Positions 33,821 to 44,999 of a stretch of DNA of 64,000 nucleotides are shown one piece after another; the stretch's first letter is position 1, and every line of letters begins with the position of its first letter. Made by a program: the position numbers and the translations under genes. The notes beneath the pieces are model-generated. The model did no database searches, was not told where the DNA came from, and worked only from the letters and a program-made list of their open reading frames with translations. Origin of the DNA: Roseiarcus sp963764955 (GTDB lineage: Bacteria; Pseudomonadota; Alphaproteobacteria; Rhizobiales; Beijerinckiaceae); contig CAVXVE010000042.1 in assembly GCA_963764955.1 (NCBI GenBank), forward strand, positions 62,001 through 126,000, written 5' to 3'.

Positions 33821-35470
33821 CTACCGGCCTGGATACCAGTACGCGGCCTGGGGCTTCGTCCGGTCGACAACCACGAACTGGTTGGCGAACACCCGGTAGG
33901 TCGGGCTCCAGTCGCCGTCCGGCCATTGCACCCTGATTTCGGCCCGCTCGGCCGTGCCCAGACCCACATGGATCCAGCCAGCGTGGCCTGAGGCGTCGCC
34001 GCCGCCGACCTCCACCGTACGGGCCTGCACGTGCAGGCCCGTCTTGATCGAGATCTTCGCTCCGACCGCATCGCGGTTTGGGTTCGGCTCCACGAGCCGG
34101 ATCTCGCTCCAGTTCCCGGCGGGCATGGCGGAGCCATCGTCGCATTTGGCTCCGAGGTTGCGGAAGAGCGTCACATTCGAGCCGCGGTTGATCTGCAGGA
34201 TGTCGAGATTCCCGTCGAGATTGAAGTCCGCGATGATCGCGCCGCGCCCTTTGTGGTCGCGCGCAATGCCCGATTCCATGCCGCTCTCCGCGAACTTGCC
34301 GTTCCACTGGCCGAGCAGAAGGTTGCTCGGATCATTGGCGGCGAAGTCCGGCATCTGTTCGACGTTGCCCTTGGAGACGAAGATGTCGAGGAGCCCGTCA
34401 TTGTTGAAGTCGGCGAATTCCGAGTGCCAGGCCGTCGAGGGCCGTTTGTCGCCGCCGGTATAGGGAATATGAGCGGTCGCGCCGACTTCGCCGGCGATGT
34501 CGCGATAGATTGGCATTTCGCCGCGCCCGGCGTCTGGATCCAGCTTCTGCAGCTTGGCGTCGCCCATCGAGGTGAGGAAGTATTCCGGATAGCCGGAGCC
34601 GTCGAGGTCGCCCTCGGCGATGCCCATGCCGTAGACCGTCACGTGCCGCCATCCGTCGGCGCGGCCGTAGAGGCGCGGCGCCTTGCCCGGCTCGATGCGC
34701 CACAACTGCTCTTCGCCGCCCCGGTAATATTGCCGGTCGTTGGAGACTCGCAGCGACGGGACGCCCGACTTGTTCCAGTCGGTGAACAGCATCGAGAGCG
34801 CGCAGAAGCCGGGGATGAGCGGGGTGCGCACCGAATAGTCGGGCTTGTCGCCGGGCTGCGGACGGTAGAGCGAATTTTCCTCGCACGTGCCCCACGGCGA
34901 CCCGGGCGCGCTGCGGTCGACATAGTGGCCGATGGCGAGGGTCGGGAATTTCTGCCCCCGCTCCCACTCGGCGGCGAAAGAGGTGATCCAACCCGAATCG
35001 CCGTCGAAATTCCATTCCTGGTTCATCAGGGTGAACGTGCAGTTCGGGCCGCCTTTGAGGAGAAGCGCGCTCCCCACCCTGAGGACGAAAAGGTCCGTGC
35101 GGCCGTCGCCGTCAATGTCGAGCGGATAGGCGCCGATGACATTGGTGAGCAGTTTCGGATCGCCGATGTCGAGCGCCTTTTCCTCGAACCGAATCGGACC
35201 GCCGGCCTTGGATTTGTTGACGTAAAGCTTGGCGGGATTCTTGCCCCCCGCCAGGAAGACAGAGGGGAAGCCCGAGCCGTCGCAGTCGAGCGCTGCGCCT
35301 CCGCCGCCGACGAAGAACTCCCATGGGCCGTCATAGACGCTGTTGAGCCCGGCCGCGTCCGTCTCCTCGTGCATGAGCGGAATGTCGCCGAGCGGCTTTG
35401 CCGGGCTCTCGCCGGCGCGCGCCGCGGTGATCAGGGCGAGCGCCGCGAGCAAAGAGAAGACGATCCGCAT
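33821..35470 (-). CDS. Exported FG-GAP/VCBS repeat protein (CRTAC1/ASPIC type)
   Basis: 549 residues with a signal peptide (MRIVFSLLAALALITAARA). Calcium-binding beta-propeller repeats are visible: DCDGSGFPSVF, DIDGDGRTDLF, DLDGSGYPEYF, DFNNDGLLDIF and DFNLDGNLDIL. A C-terminal ASPIC/UnbV-like domain follows (NRDAVGAKISIKTGLHVQ, then RVQWPDGDWSPTYRV). It overlaps the upstream diheme cytochrome gene by one base in the ATGA style, so the two are co-expressed. Likely periplasmic or surface; partner-binding role inferred. Confidence 0.85.
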   Translation of the reverse strand: MRIVFSLLAALALITAARAGESPAKPLGDIPLMHEETDAAGLNSVYDGPWEFFVGGGGAALDCDGSGFPSVFLAGGKNPAKLYVNKSKAGGPIRFEEKALDIGDPKLLTNVIGAYPLDIDGDGRTDLFVLRVGSALLLKGGPNCTFTLMNQEWNFDGDSGWITSFAAEWERGQKFPTLAIGHYVDRSAPGSPWGTCEENSLYRPQPGDKPDYSVRTPLIPGFCALSMLFTDWNKSGVPSLRVSNDRQYYRGGEEQLWRIEPGKAPRLYGRADGWRHVTVYGMGIAEGDLDGSGYPEYFLTSMGDAKLQKLDPDAGRGEMPIYRDIAGEVGATAHIPYTGGDKRPSTAWHSEFADFNNDGLLDIFVSKGNVEQMPDFAANDPSNLLLGQWNGKFAESGMESGIARDHKGRGAIIADFNLDGNLDILQINRGSNVTLFRNLGAKCDDGSAMPAGNWSEIRLVEPNPNRDAVGAKISIKTGLHVQARTVEVGGGDASGHAGWIHVGLGTAERAEIRVQWPDGDWSPTYRVFANQFVVVDRTKPQAAYWYPGR

Positions 35471-36897
35471 CACTGCGCCTCGATGACCTGGGTGCGCAGG
35501 AAAGCGATGACCGTGTCCTGCCCTTCCGGCGAGAGCGCGAGATAGGCGTCGCGCGCGAAACGCGCGTCGCCCCCATGCGCCGCAATGATCTCGCCGAGCA
35601 TCCGAAACGCGCCATTGTGCCCATAGGGCGCGGTCGAGCCGACGCCCCACAGCCGTGGCGTCAGGAACACATCGCGCTCCACGAAGCGTTGCGCCTGCAA
35701 TTCGTTGCCGAGCGCATTGACCTGTTCGTCGACCATGAGATGGCGTTTCAGGTCGCTGAAGACTGGGATGAGATATTCGCCCTTGTCGTTCCTCTTGAGC
35801 GTCTTGGCGAAGGCGAACTGGCCAAGGTCAATGCGAATGACACCATGCGTCTCGCCTTTGCGCAGCGTGCCGGCCATGTCATACGGAGCAGGATCGGTGA
35901 AAACGAGCGATTTGAGCGGCAGCGTCTGGCGGTGGCAGGAGACACAGCCGAGCTCCTCGAAATGCTTCTCCCCCTTTTGGGCCGCGGTCCGCCAGTCGTC
36001 GGGCAGGTCCGTCTTGACGGTTGGCGGCGGCAGCGTCGCGACAAAAGCGACGAGCGCCGAGACGTCGCCGTCGGTGATTGCGTCGGGGACGCCGGCGCCA
36101 GAAAAATCGTGGCTGCCGGTCCAGCGCACGCCGAAGCGTTCGACCGCCTCCATACCGTGATGGATGTTGAGCGCGTTGATGGTGAATTGCCTGAGCGAGG
36201 TGAACACGCCCTTGCGGCTGAAGGGTCTCACGATAAGGTCGGCGTCGACGCCCTCGACGGAGTCGAGGTCGACCATGCCGTCCGGGTGAGCCTCGAGCGA
36301 ACCGAAGCGCACCCCCTTGCTCACGAGATCAGCGCGCACGGGCTCACCGGTCCCGCGCGCCTGTATCACCGCGCCTTTGCGGATGCCTTGCAGGTCCGCC
36401 GTCATCTCGCGCGCCAACAGCTCGACGAAGCCTGCGCCCATGAGCGAGACCGGGTGACGCTCGCTCGAGAAGGTCGGATCGGTCGAATCGAACTGCGCGA
36501 ACTCGAAGCCTTCCGAGATGAAGGCGTTCGAGGCGTCGTCCGCCGACGCGCCGAGAACGGGGTCATTGTGGCAGCCGAAACAGGAGTTCGAATCTGGCCC
36601 GCTGGTGCGGCTGAATGGCGGATTGACGCCGTTCTTGCGCTTGGTCGGGATGATCGCCTGCGTCGCCATCGGGCGCCCCGCGCCGTCGGCAGTGGTGAAC
36701 TTCGCTTTGAACAGCTGGCGCCCCCGCGCGATGAGTGCGGGCAGGGCCGACGGGCCGGCGGCGGCGATCGCATTGAAATCGAGATGGGAGCCCTCGGGAA
36801 AGACGCGCTCGTCCCAGCTTCCGCCGGACGCTGAGGCGCCGATGAACAAGACCGACGCCGCGCACAGAGCGACCGGCAAGCCCAAAAGCCGCTTCAT
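35470..36897 (-). CDS. Diheme cytochrome c oxidoreductase (DHOR/peroxidase-like)
   Basis: 475 residues with a signal peptide (LLGLPVALCAASVLFIGASA). Two heme attachment motifs are visible, CFGCH near residue 106 and CVSCH near 309, plus the PRLWGVGSTAPYGHNG motif of diheme peroxidase-like proteins. It acts in the periplasm; electron donor and substrate are not evident. It is the first gene of a two-gene operon with the FG-GAP protein, an arrangement that suggests a redox enzyme with a propeller partner. Confidence 0.85.
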   Translation of the reverse strand: MKRLLGLPVALCAASVLFIGASASGGSWDERVFPEGSHLDFNAIAAAGPSALPALIARGRQLFKAKFTTADGAGRPMATQAIIPTKRKNGVNPPFSRTSGPDSNSCFGCHNDPVLGASADDASNAFISEGFEFAQFDSTDPTFSSERHPVSLMGAGFVELLAREMTADLQGIRKGAVIQARGTGEPVRADLVSKGVRFGSLEAHPDGMVDLDSVEGVDADLIVRPFSRKGVFTSLRQFTINALNIHHGMEAVERFGVRWTGSHDFSGAGVPDAITDGDVSALVAFVATLPPPTVKTDLPDDWRTAAQKGEKHFEELGCVSCHRQTLPLKSLVFTDPAPYDMAGTLRKGETHGVIRIDLGQFAFAKTLKRNDKGEYLIPVFSDLKRHLMVDEQVNALGNELQAQRFVERDVFLTPRLWGVGSTAPYGHNGAFRMLGEIIAAHGGDARFARDAYLALSPEGQDTVIAFLRTQVIEAQ

Positions 36898-37189
36898 GGT
36901 CCTCCCATCGCCCTTTGCCTAAAAAGCGCGCCCGAGCGCGCCCCATAACGCGCCATTATTCTCATATCGAGCGCGCGCGCCACAAGCGCCTCGATCGCCT
37001 GAATGTCCTCGACCGCCTGGCCAGACGCTAAGCCCGATAAGCCAGATTAGACATAGTCCTTTTGGCGCATTGACAGTGTCAGCAGGGCTCACCATTGTCC
37101 CGTGCACTGAACATTGTCCGGCTTCGGTCGGAGGACGCGTTTTTTTTGCGGCGGGGCCGCCGGTCGGCGGGTAAAAAGGGAGGGAAATC
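36898..37189. other. Divergent promoter region
   Basis: Separates the leftward cytochrome gene from the rightward xylFHG operon, so it must carry promoters for both. GGGAGGG lies eight bases before xylF. No clear operator or terminator was recognised. Confidence 0.35.
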
Positions 37190-38239
<1,050 letters not shown>

Positions 38240-38269
38240 GTTGACCGCATCTTCATGCAGTGAAAGAAG

Positions 38270-38306
38270 GGAAACCGCGCCGTTCTTCAAGGGCGGCGCG
38301 GTTTCC
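38270..38306 (+). promoter_or_regulatory. Strong intercistronic hairpin between xylF and xylH
   Basis: GGAAACCGCGCCG and CGGCGCGGTTTCC form a perfect 13-bp stem with an 11-base loop and no T run. Such structures after a binding-protein gene stabilise its mRNA or reduce read-through, so the abundant binding protein is made in excess of the permease. Confidence 0.8.
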
Positions 38307-38365
38307 TGTTGCAGCGCCGCGCACATGGGCGGCCACGGGCGTAAAGCCAGGGATCGGGAGGAGCG

Positions 38366-39691
38366 ATGACCTCTGCGGCGCCGAGCGCGACCAGCGCGGC
38401 TCCCAACGAGCCGGCTCTTCGACGGCTGCTGAGAGCCACCGAAGTCGACACCCGCATGATCGGCATGATCGGCGCGCTGGCGCTGATCTGGATCGGTTTC
38501 AACATCATTACCTGGGCTCAAACCGGCGAGGGCCTGTTCCTGTCGCCGCGCAACTTATGGAACCTTAGCGTCCAGACATCGTCGATCGCGGTCATGGCGA
38601 CGGGCATGGTGCTCGTCATCGTCATGCGCCATATCGACCTTTCGGTCGGCTCGATCGTGGGCTTCACATCGACGATCATCGGCGTCGCTCAGGTGCGCAT
38701 CCTGCCGCTCTATCTCGGCCTCGACAATCCGGCGATCTGGATCATCGCCGTGATCCTCGCGCTCGCGATCGGCGCGGCGATCGGCGCCTTTCAGGGCTCG
38801 CTCGTCGCCTACATTGGCATTCCGTCCTTCATCGTCACCCTCGGCGGGCAATTGTTCTGGCGCGGTGCGGCGTGGTGGGTGACGACGGGTCAGACGATCG
38901 CGCCGCTTGACGAACGCTTCGCGCTGATGGGCGGGGGACCGCACGGCTCGATCGGAGCGACGGCGAGCTGGACACTTGCGGCGATCTGCTGCGCGGGCAT
39001 CGTGTTCGGCCTGTACGCCGGCCGTCAGCGCCGCGCGCGGTTCCGTTTCCCGCAGCGGCCGATGTGGGCCGAATATGTCATCGCGATCGTCGGCTGCTTC
39101 ATCGTCCTTGGCGCGACGGGAATCGTCAACGCCTATCCCTGGCCTGAGCGGGTCGCTGCGGCCTATGCGAAGGCCAACGCCATTCCCGTGCCCGAGGGCG
39201 GACTGTTCATTTCCACCGGATACGCGATTCCCGTGCTGATCGCGCTCCTGGCCGGCGTCGTGATGACCTTCCTCGCCGGGCGGACCCGGTTCGGACGCTA
39301 TGTCTACGCCACCGGCGGCAACCCGGAGGCTGCCGAACTCGCTGGCGTCAACACCAGGAAGATCACGATTCTCGTCTTTGCGCTGATGGGCGCGCTGGCG
39401 GGGGTCGCGGCCTGCATCGATTCGGCGCGGCTCGACTCGGCGACCAACGTGCTCGGGCAGTTCGACGAGCTATACGTGATCGCGGCCGCGGTGATCGGCG
39501 GCACCTCGCTCGCCGGCGGCGTCGGCACGATCTACGGCGCGCTCATCGGCGCGCTTGTCATCCAGTCGTTGCAATCCGGTATGGTCCTGCTCGGCCTGGA
39601 CTCGGCTTTCCAGCAGATGGTGGTCGGCGTGGTGCTCGTCGGCGCGGTCGGCATCGACACCTTCTACCGCCGCAGAACCGCCAAGGGCTGA
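38366..39691 (+). CDS. xylH: Xylose-type ABC transporter permease
   Basis: Inner-membrane permease of the BPD_transp_2 family, 441 residues with about ten hydrophobic spans. Conserved parts include MRHIDLSVGSIVGFTSTIIG, IPSFIVTLGGQLFWRG and VYATGGNPEAAELAGVN. Follows xylF after 126 bases and precedes the ATPase gene by five. Confidence 0.9.
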   Translation: MTSAAPSATSAAPNEPALRRLLRATEVDTRMIGMIGALALIWIGFNIITWAQTGEGLFLSPRNLWNLSVQTSSIAVMATGMVLVIVMRHIDLSVGSIVGFTSTIIGVAQVRILPLYLGLDNPAIWIIAVILALAIGAAIGAFQGSLVAYIGIPSFIVTLGGQLFWRGAAWWVTTGQTIAPLDERFALMGGGPHGSIGATASWTLAAICCAGIVFGLYAGRQRRARFRFPQRPMWAEYVIAIVGCFIVLGATGIVNAYPWPERVAAAYAKANAIPVPEGGLFISTGYAIPVLIALLAGVVMTFLAGRTRFGRYVYATGGNPEAAELAGVNTRKITILVFALMGALAGVAACIDSARLDSATNVLGQFDELYVIAAAVIGGTSLAGGVGTIYGALIGALVIQSLQSGMVLLGLDSAFQQMVVGVVLVGAVGIDTFYRRRTAKG

Positions 39692-39696
39692 GACCG

Positions 39697-40482
39697 ATGG
39701 AAGCGAACGCCCAAACGCCGCTGGTCGAGATGAAGGACATCTCGATCGCCTTCGGCGGCGTCAAGGCCGTCGACCACGCGTATATCGACTTATATCCCGG
39801 CGAAGTCGTCGGCCTGCTCGGCCACAACGGCGCGGGCAAGTCCTGCCTCATCAAAATCCTCAGCGGCGCCTACAAGCGCGACTCGGGACAGATCTTCATC
39901 GATGGGCAGGAGGCTAGGATCGACAACCCGCGCGACGCGAAGCACTATGGCATCGAGACGGTGTACCAGGCGCTCGCGCTCGCCGACAATGTCGACGCGG
40001 CCTCGAACCTCTATCTCGGCCGCGAGCTCCTCACCCGCTGGGGCACGCTCGACGACGCCTCGATGGAGGCCGAGGCGCGCAAGGTGATGGGGCGGCTCAA
40101 TCCGAACTTCCGCCGCTTCAAGGAGCCGGTGGTCGCGCTCTCCGGCGGCCAGCGCCAGTCGGTCGCTATCGCCCGGGCGATCCATTTCGACGCCAAGGTT
40201 TTGATCATGGACGAGCCGACGGCGGCGCTTGGGCCCGCCGAAACGGCGCAGGTCGGCGAGCTCGTCAAGCAGCTCAAGGCGCAGGGCCTCGGCATCTTCC
40301 TCATCAGCCACGACATCCATGACGTGTTCGACCTCGCCGACCGGGTGACGGTGATGAAGAACGGCCAGGTCGTCGGCTCGGGCCGCGTCCAGGACATGAC
40401 CAAGGACGAAGTGCTCGGCATGATCATTCTCGGCAAATGCCCGGCCGGCGCGATTCCGGGGCCTGGCGCGATGGCGAGCTGA
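39697..40482 (+). CDS. xylG: Sugar ABC transporter ATPase, single-domain
   Basis: 261 residues with one complete nucleotide-binding domain: GHNGAGKSCL Walker A, LSGGQRQSVAIARA signature, VLIMDEPTAAL Walker B and LISHDIHDVFD with the switch histidine. E. coli XylG has two such domains in about 500 residues; this single-domain form presumably works as a homodimer, as in the FrcA-type importers of alphaproteobacteria. Ends the operon. Confidence 0.87.
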   Translation: MEANAQTPLVEMKDISIAFGGVKAVDHAYIDLYPGEVVGLLGHNGAGKSCLIKILSGAYKRDSGQIFIDGQEARIDNPRDAKHYGIETVYQALALADNVDAASNLYLGRELLTRWGTLDDASMEAEARKVMGRLNPNFRRFKEPVVALSGGQRQSVAIARAIHFDAKVLIMDEPTAALGPAETAQVGELVKQLKAQGLGIFLISHDIHDVFDLADRVTVMKNGQVVGSGRVQDMTKDEVLGMIILGKCPAGAIPGPGAMAS

Positions 40483-40585
40483 GCGAGGGGCTGTAGGGGG
40501 CAAAACTCAGCACTGGCTGGTTTCGATCGAGGCATCAGCAATTCGCCCGCAAAGACCTCGGTATTGAACTGGCGTTCGCTCAGCT

Positions 40586-41886
40586 TTAGGCGAGGCGCCA
40601 GACCGTGACCGGCTCGGCGTAGCCGCGCACGGGGACGGGCCCGAGCGGCAGAGCTTCGCCGATGGCGTCCCGCGCCGCCTCACGCACGGCGTCGGAGACG
40701 ATGAGTTGCGAACCCACCTCCTTGTTGAGGCTCTCGAGGCGCGAGGCCAGGTTCACCGTGTCGCCGATGACCGTATATTCCTTGCGGCGTTGCGAGCCGA
40801 CAGTTCCGGCGACCGCCTGACCGATATGGATGCCGATGCCGAGGCGGATCGGCCAGGAATGGCCGACGTTGCTCGCGTCAATGCTCATGAGCATCTCACG
40901 GGCGGCGGCGACGGCGTTCGCGGCCTCGAGAGGATCGTCGATCGGCGCGCCGAAAATGGCGAGCAGGCCGTCGCCGAGGAACTTGTTCACAATGCCGTTG
41001 TGGCGATCGACGATTTCGACCAGAATCTCAAAAACGTCGTCGAGGCGCTCGACGACTTCGGCCGGCGTTCTGGTGCGCGCCGCTGTGGTGAAGCTGCGGA
41101 TGTCGACGAACATCACGCAAACGCTTCTCATCTCGCTGAGCTCGGCCGCGCCGATCGCGAGCAGCCGCTCGACCACACGCGGCGAGACGTGCTGACCGAA
41201 GAGGTTGGTCACTTCGGTCGCGGGCCGAGGCCGCAGCAAGCGCGCGTCGGAAATGGCTCTTGATCGTCGCTCCGGCATAGCCGGCCAAGAGGCCGGCTGC
41301 GAGAAGGACGGCGCTGCGCGTCAGCATGATAGCCGATGCTGAGGTCCGGGTCCTCGGTCTGCCAGTCAAGATGCAGCGTGACGAAAGCGAGCACGAAGAG
41401 CTCGACCGCGGCGACCGCGCCCGTGAACGCCGAAAGCGCGAAATTAAGCCGCAGAGTCGAGAGAATGATGAAAAGAAAATAGAGCAACGCCGGCCACGTG
41501 CCGAAAATGACGACGGGTGAGGACAGATATCCGGCGAGGAGATAGAGCAGCACAGTCGGAAAACTGGTCTCGACCAGCGCATTCATATAGCGGCCTAGGA
41601 CCGGAAAGTTTCGGCCCCGACGAAGAAAGATCGTGACCACGCCGGCGGCGAACAGTTCGTAGAGGATGAAGGCCGAGAACGCCGCTAACGCCGCGCGCTC
41701 GGGAAGTCGGTCGTGATAGATCGACCGGACGAAGCTGGGGACGAACGTCGCCGTGAGAAGGATCAGGACGAGAATGAGAGCCTGCACCCCGGCGAGAATG
41801 AGCATGCGCCGCCGCTCGCTCAGGAGAATCTCGCGGTTCAAGAGGCGTTGAAAGGTCGTGTCGTCGGGGTCGGCGGGATCGTCCAT
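40586..41886 (-). CDS. Membrane-bound class III adenylate/guanylate cyclase (two frameshifts)
   Basis: Starts MDDPADPDDTTFQRLLNREI and has about six membrane spans (ILAGVQALILVLILLTATFV, then FPTVLLYLLAGYL and others). A cytosolic cyclase domain follows: VCVMFVDIRSF with the first metal aspartate, GDGLLAIFG with the second, and EYTVIGDTVNLASRLE with the substrate-specifying Asp. It ends PVRGYAEPVTVWRLA. Two +1 shifts near 41340 and 41240 separate the membrane part, the segment LTRSAVLLAAGLLAGYAG and the catalytic domain; both are cured by removing one base. Product nucleotide not certain, cAMP favoured. Confidence 0.82.
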
Positions 41887-42103
41887 CTCGATCCTTTCGG
41901 GCGGGGCTGACCACTCTGTCCCGGTCTGTCCTGCTTTGCGGACTCGACGCTTAATCGGCTGTACGCCGCCCGACAATCGACTTACGCGCGGGCTTTTGGG
42001 TGGCCAGCTCGCGCCCATAGCTGCTTTTTTGCAAGACAGGTCCTAAACTCGCCCAGGAGGATGTTCAGCGATTGCTCTTGAATTATTCCAGGCCGGGCCA
42101 CCC

Positions 42104-42685
42104 ATGTCGGACTTGGCGCTATCCATTGTTCTGGGCATCGCGCTCGCCGCGGCGACCGGCTTTCGCGTCTTTCTGCCGATGCTCATCGTCTCGGGGGCGG
42201 CCTATACCGGGCATCTCCATCTGGACGACAGCTTCGCCTGGCTCGGGTCACCCTCGGCGTTGATCATGCTGAGCGTGGCAGCGCTCGTGGAAGTGGTGGC
42301 CTATTACATCCCGGTCGTCGACAACCTGCTCGACATTGTGGCGACGCCGGCCGCGTTCGTCGCCGGGACGATCGTGTCGGCCGCGGTCATGATCGACGCG
42401 CCGCCGATGGTGAAATGGACGGCGGCGGTGATCGCTGGGGGCGGCGTCGCCGGATTGACGCAAGGGCTGACCGGGATCCTTCGCGCGCACTCGACCGTTC
42501 TGACCGGAGGCTTGGGGAACTTCGTCATTTCGACGGCCCAACTCGGCGGCGCGATCCTGATTTCGCTTCTGGCGCTTGCCGCGCCGGCCGCCGCCATCGC
42601 CCTGGTCGTGCTGTTCCTGCTCATCGCGATGCGTCTGCTCCGCCAGTTCCTTCGAAGCGAGAAATCGTTGGACGGCCCGACATAG
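42104..42685 (+). CDS. DUF4126 membrane protein
   Basis: 193 residues with six hydrophobic segments, starting MSDLALSIVLGIALAAATGF and containing YYIPVVDNLLDIVATPAAF, the DUF4126 signature region. Integral membrane protein of unknown function; divergent from the cyclase gene and convergent with the Nramp-like gene. Confidence 0.85.
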   Translation: MSDLALSIVLGIALAAATGFRVFLPMLIVSGAAYTGHLHLDDSFAWLGSPSALIMLSVAALVEVVAYYIPVVDNLLDIVATPAAFVAGTIVSAAVMIDAPPMVKWTAAVIAGGGVAGLTQGLTGILRAHSTVLTGGLGNFVISTAQLGGAILISLLALAAPAAAIALVVLFLLIAMRLLRQFLRSEKSLDGPT

Positions 42686-42749
42686 CGGTCTGCTCGCCAC
42701 GGCCGCCGCTTCCGCGCCGGCGCCCGAGGGGGGTTCCTGAGCGCGCCGC

Positions 42750-44090
42750 TCACGCGCCCCAGGTCGCGATCATGCCCATCGCGGCCGCGGCCATGACGGC
42801 GGTCGCGATCCAGCCGAGCGCCTTGAGCCATGGGTGAAGCGCGAACTGGCCCATCACCTTTGGCCGCGAGGCCATGACCATGATCATTGCCATGACCGGA
42901 ACCGCCGCAAGGCCGTTGACCACGGCGCTGAAGATCAGCGCCCGGATCGGATCGAGCGGCGAGAAATTGAGTAGCGCCCCGATCACGATCCCGGCGATGA
43001 TCGCCAGGTAGAAGGCCGGCGCGCGGCCGGGCCGCTCGTCGAGCCCGATCGGCCAGCCGAGCGTCTCGCCAAGCGCATAGGCCGCGCTTCCGGCCAGAAC
43101 CGGCACGGCGAGCAGACCCGTGCCGACGATGCCAAGCGCGAAGATGGCGAAGGCGAACTCGCCCGCGATCGGCCTCAGCGCTTTGGCCGCGTCGGCCGCG
43201 GTCTCGATGTTAGTCACCCCATGCGCGTTCAGGGTGACCGCAGTCGTCAACACGATGAACAGCGCGACAAGATTTGAGGCGGCCATGCCGACGAACGTGT
43301 CGAGACGCATCCGCCTCATCTCGCCGGGCGCGTCGGCTGGAGCCTGCAAGAGGGGCTTCGCAGCCGGGTCGCCGATTTCCTCCTCGACCTCCTGCGAGGC
43401 TTGCCAGAAGAAGAGATAGGGGCTGATCGTAGTGCCGAAGACGGCCACCACGATCGTGAAATAAGCCGCCGTCCACTCGACATGCGGAACGACAAGATGG
43501 ATGGCGACCGTTCCCCATGGAACGCCGACCACGAACACCGTCGCGACATAAGCGAACAGCGAGAGCGTAAGCCAGCGCAGAACGGAAGCATAGCGCGCGT
43601 AGCGCATGAACACTTCCAGCGTCGCGATGAGCGTGGCGAATCCGGCCACATAGGCCCATTGCGGGCCGGGCAGGATCAATCTGAGCGCGGCGCCCATCGC
43701 CCCGAGGTCCGCGCCGATGTTGACGACATTGGCGAGGACCAGCAGGGCGACCAGCGCGTAGAGCGCGGATGCGGGGTAGCAGCTCCGCATGTTCGCGGCG
43801 AGGCCCTTGCCGGTGACCCTGCCGATCTCAGCGCTGATCAACTGGATCGCGCACATCAGCGGATAGGTAAGGAGCAGGGTCCAGATCAGCGCGAAGCCGA
43901 ACGCGGTGCCGGCTTGAGAATAGGTGGCGATCCCGCTCGGGTCGTCGTCCGAGGCACCGGTGATGAGGCCGGGGCCGAGCGCGTCGACGAGGCGCGGGCG
44001 CTCCGGCCGCTTCGCGCCGCCGGCGTCTGGAGCCTCCACAATCGCCAATGCTCGATCCTCTGCCCCGCGCCGGGAGACGCGCGGCGCCAT
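42750..44090 (-). CDS. Nramp-family transporter homologue
   Basis: 446 residues, eleven or so membrane spans. The first-helix motif is GASDDDPSGIATYSQAG, where classical manganese transporters have DPGN; the helix-6 region VVAVFGTTISPYLFFWQASQ is present. The DPSG variant suggests substrate or mechanism differing from MntH, so manganese transport should not be assumed. Followed by 9 bases to the next gene upstream (alpha/beta hydrolase), possibly one transcript. Confidence 0.85.
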   Translation of the reverse strand: MAPRVSRRGAEDRALAIVEAPDAGGAKRPERPRLVDALGPGLITGASDDDPSGIATYSQAGTAFGFALIWTLLLTYPLMCAIQLISAEIGRVTGKGLAANMRSCYPASALYALVALLVLANVVNIGADLGAMGAALRLILPGPQWAYVAGFATLIATLEVFMRYARYASVLRWLTLSLFAYVATVFVVGVPWGTVAIHLVVPHVEWTAAYFTIVVAVFGTTISPYLFFWQASQEVEEEIGDPAAKPLLQAPADAPGEMRRMRLDTFVGMAASNLVALFIVLTTAVTLNAHGVTNIETAADAAKALRPIAGEFAFAIFALGIVGTGLLAVPVLAGSAAYALGETLGWPIGLDERPGRAPAFYLAIIAGIVIGALLNFSPLDPIRALIFSAVVNGLAAVPVMAMIMVMASRPKVMGQFALHPWLKALGWIATAVMAAAAMGMIATWGA

Positions 44091-44099
44091 GTTTTGTTC

Positions 44100-44999
44100 C
44101 TAGCCTTGCGCCATCGCTCGCGCGTCGATGACCGCGCGCGCCCATTCTTGCGGCCGCTCCTGCGGCAGGTTGTGGCCGGCCCCGGCGAATATATGATGCT
44201 CATGCAGGCCGACGAACATCCTGGCGTGATGCGCCGTGCCCGGATTGACGCCGTCAGCGCCGCCGTCGATCGTGATCGCCGGGACTGTGATCGGCGGCTG
44301 CGCGGCGAGCCTGGCCTCGATCTTAGCGTAAGCCGGATCGCTGGCGACAAGCCCGTAGCGATGCCGGTAGGAGTGGATGACGACATCGACAAAGTCGTCA
44401 TTGTCGAAAGCGCTCGTGGTGCGCTCAAACGTCGCGTCGTCGAACGCCCAAGCCGGCGACCACATGCGCCAGAGCAGGCGGGCGATGGCGCGCCGATCCT
44501 TGGTCAGACCGCGCCGGCCGCGCTCGTTGTGGAAGTAATATTGGTACCAGAACGACGCTTCCTCAGCCGGGCTCGCCGGCTCCATCGCGCGCGCGATGTT
44601 CTGGATGGTGTAGGAATTGCCCGAGACAAGCGCGGCGACGCGCTCCGGCCACAGCGCCGCGACGACGCAGGCGGCGCGCCCGCCCCAATCGTAGCCGGCG
44701 AGGATCGCGCGCTCGATCTTAAGCGCGTCCATGAGCGCCAGAAGATCGGCGCCGAGCGCCGCCTGCTCGCCTGAACGCGGCGTTTCGGCCTTGAGAAACC
44801 GCGTCGGCCCAAACCCGCGCAGATAAGGGACGATCACCCGCGCCCCAGCCTCCGCCAGCATCGGCGCAGCGCCTGCGTAGGCGTGCGCGTCGTAAGGGAA
44901 GCCGTGGCCCAGAATGCACGGCCAGCCGGACGCGGGTCCGTATTCCACGTAGGCGACGGCGAGGACGCCGGCGTCGATTGTGTTGATGGTCGCGGACAT
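44100..44999 (-). CDS. Alpha/beta hydrolase (epoxide hydrolase or dehalogenase-like)
   Basis: 299 residues with the oxyanion motif LGHGFPYDAH, the nucleophile elbow GYDWGG (Asp, near residue 103) and the catalytic histidine in FAGAGHNLPQE. An aspartate nucleophile points to epoxide hydrolase or haloalkane dehalogenase-type chemistry. Cytoplasmic; no signal peptide. Substrate unknown. Confidence 0.85.
   Translation of the reverse strand: MSATINTIDAGVLAVAYVEYGPASGWPCILGHGFPYDAHAYAGAAPMLAEAGARVIVPYLRGFGPTRFLKAETPRSGEQAALGADLLALMDALKIERAILAGYDWGGRAACVVAALWPERVAALVSGNSYTIQNIARAMEPASPAEEASFWYQYYFHNERGRRGLTKDRRAIARLLWRMWSPAWAFDDATFERTTSAFDNDDFVDVVIHSYRHRYGLVASDPAYAKIEARLAAQPPITVPAITIDGGADGVNPGTAHHARMFVGLHEHHIFAGAGHNLPQERPQEWARAVIDARAMAQG

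Noticed and set aside
42750..44090. Calling the Nramp homologue MntH
   Set aside because: The metal-binding DPGN motif is replaced by DPSG, so a manganese-specific name is not supported.
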